From NCBI GenBank assembly GCA_020433835.1, contig JAGRBY010000459.1, forward strand, positions 1-5,917: a stretch of DNA of 5,917 bases, given 5' to 3'. The DNA comes from Anaerolineae bacterium (GTDB lineage: Bacteria; Chloroflexota; Anaerolineae; 4572-78; J111). Made by a program: the position numbers and the translations under genes. This document shows, piece after piece, positions 4,941-5,917 of this stretch; within the stretch, counting starts at the first letter, position 1; each line of letters begins with the position of its first letter. Under the pieces are notes generated by a model, which saw only the letters and a list, made by a program, of their open reading frames with translations, was not told the DNA's origin and did no database searches.

Positions 4941-5917
4941 TTAGAAATCGAAACTATCAATATTGTCGACATCAAAGACGGTCGGTGGGCCAAGGAGAAT
5001 AACGCCGTCATCGTCGATAGTGTACGAGCCAAGCTTACCGGCTTCGAACGTATCGCCGGGGTTGCCTGCAATTTCGCCGGAGGCTAAGGCGTTGAGCGTG
5101 TAAATGGCCAGGTAGCCTAAATCAGCCGGGTTCCACAGCGCAAACGCAGGTGAAGCGCCACTCTTAACGTACTCACGCATTTGGTTGGGAGTACCGAGAC
5201 CGGTAACCATCACTTCGCCTACTTTGCCGGCATCCTGAACAGCACGGGCAGCGGCGGCGATACCAACGGTGGTCGGCGAGATGATGCCTTTAAGCTCAGG
5301 GTAGGTCCGCATTAGACCTTGGGCTTCATTGTAGCTTTTCTCATCTTCGTCATCGCCGTAAACGGTGGCAACCAGCTCGATGTTGGCATATTCGGGCTTG
5401 GTGAGTTCATCTTGCATCCAGCCGATCCACTCATTTTGGTTGGGGGCAGTGGAGGTAGCGCTCAAAATAGCGATCTGGCCTTCGCCGCCAATCAGATCGG
5501 AGATGAGTTGAATCTGGCCGCGACCGATATCTTCCGATACGGCCTGGAGTACGTGAACGGTGCGACCACCCGGAGCAATTTCAGCATCCCAGCTTACAAC
5601 CGGAATACCGGCTGCAATAGCATCAGCGCCGGTGGGAACCAGCGCGTCGGAGTCGTTGGCCGAAACAGCCAGACCATCAACTTGCTGGGCGATGAGGGAG
5701 TTGAGCAGTTGAATTTGCTCGGTGGCATCCGCCGTAGCCGAACCTTGATAGGTTACCGTCACACCCAATTCGGCGGCTGCTTCTTGAGCACCGGTATTGG
5801 CGGTATCGAAGTAGGGGTTGCCTAAGTTTTTGGGAACCAGCACGAAGTTGTAGGCACCATCGGCCATTGCTTCTTCGCCTTCGGCCATTGACTCATCGGT
5901 CATCGCCTCTTCACCTT
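4941..5917 (-). CDS. rhaS: RhaS-like rhamnose ABC transporter substrate-binding protein, N-terminus missing (partial)
   Basis: The frame is open to the right edge, so the signal peptide or lipobox and the true start lie outside; 324 residues are visible. An ATG at 5903 is inside the linker and should not be taken as the start. Numbering from that Met, residues 1-16 are an acidic Met/Ala/Glu/Gly linker with a 12-residue period. A type I periplasmic-binding domain (Peripla_BP_4 type) begins at YNFVLVPKNLGNPYFD (18-33). Stretches strongly like RhaS/LsrB proteins follow: SLIAQQVDGLAVSANDSDAL (69-88), PVVSWDAE (101-108), ILSATSTAPNQNEWI (146-160), VYGDDEDEKSY (181-191), SPTTVGIAAAA (209-219), VTGLGTPNQM (233-242) and FALWNPADLGYLA (254-266). 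The C-terminal VFDVDNIDSFDF also fits RhaS. Its role would be capture of rhamnose or a similar sugar outside the membrane for an ABC permease not in the window. The AI-2 receptor LsrB is the main alternative. This RhaS is unrelated to the E. coli AraC-type regulator of the same name. A strong terminator follows. Confidence 0.85.
   Translation of the reverse strand, partial: GEEAMTDESMAEGEEAMADGAYNFVLVPKNLGNPYFDTANTGAQEAAAELGVTVTYQGSATADATEQIQLLNSLIAQQVDGLAVSANDSDALVPTGADAIAAGIPVVSWDAEIAPGGRTVHVLQAVSEDIGRGQIQLISDLIGGEGQIAILSATSTAPNQNEWIGWMQDELTKPEYANIELVATVYGDDEDEKSYNEAQGLMRTYPELKGIISPTTVGIAAAARAVQDAGKVGEVMVTGLGTPNQMREYVKSGASPAFALWNPADLGYLAIYTLNALASGEIAGNPGDTFEAGKLGSYTIDDDGVILLGPPTVFDVDNIDSFDF
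5865..5917 (-). repeat. In-frame 36-bp (12-residue) linker repeat reaching the window edge
   Basis: The 17-base segments at 5865-5881 and 5901-5917 match at 14 positions and are 36 bases apart. In the protein this gives GEEAM twice, 12 residues apart, in the acidic linker before the binding domain. The second copy runs off the window, so the copy number is unknown. Such linkers tether lipid-anchored binding proteins in Gram-positive-like and Chloroflexota envelopes; applying that here is an inference. Confidence 0.6.

Noticed and set aside
5319..5825. Plus-strand 168-residue coding sequence opposite the sugar-binding gene
   Set aside because: It is antisense to well-conserved RhaS-like sequence, and its Gly-rich translation is what that reverse complement would produce.
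4941..5917. AI-2 receptor LsrB as the primary call
   Set aside because: The families are related, but the SANDSDAL, ILSATST-NQN, VYGDD-KSY and C-terminal VFD-x-x-NID stretches read more like RhaS. LsrB is kept as an alternative.

Overview
The window carries three genes, all on the minus strand: the 3' part of a sugar-binding protein gene (right edge to 4941), a large membrane hybrid histidine kinase (4514-1644) and a membrane-anchored beta-propeller protein (1441-335). No rRNA, tRNA, transposase or CRISPR array is visible. The organism is probably a heterotrophic member of Chloroflexota (Anaerolineae or a relative). This is inferred from three things: the 'YLPLV' motif just outside the membrane anchor of the propeller protein, which is common in exported Chloroflexota proteins; an acidic Met/Ala/Glu-rich linker in front of the solute-binding domain; and the multi-PAS hybrid kinase. 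No phylogenetic marker is present, so this stays an inference.

Layout from left to right. Positions 1-334 have no credible gene but are dense in sequence symmetry: two copies of a 34-bp repeat at the very edge (period 42), a perfect 28-bp palindrome, and a 12-bp-stem hairpin about 50 bp past the end of the propeller gene. Positions 335-1441 encode a 368-residue protein with an N-terminal membrane anchor and seven repeats, each with one cysteine pair, fitting a closed seven-bladed propeller outside the cell. Positions 1442-1643 are a spacer with the propeller gene's ribosome binding site and a weak promoter candidate. Positions 1644-4514 encode a 956-residue kinase: two membrane helices, four PAS domains, HisKA, HATPase and a C-terminal receiver. 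Positions 4515-4940 are non-coding and hold a strong intrinsic terminator for the upstream sugar-binding gene plus weaker symmetric elements. Positions 4941-5917 encode a periplasmic-type binding protein closely resembling RhaS of the rhamnose ABC transporter; its N-terminus lies outside the window.

How they fit together: the terminator after the sugar-binding gene and the 426-bp gap separate it from the kinase gene. The kinase and propeller genes lie in the same direction with 202 bp between them, so read-through is possible but a single operon is not shown. No permease, ATPase, separate response regulator or regulated target gene is in view. I see no convincing new multi-gene system. The most distinctive items are the cysteine-laddered propeller and the palindrome- and repeat-rich left end.
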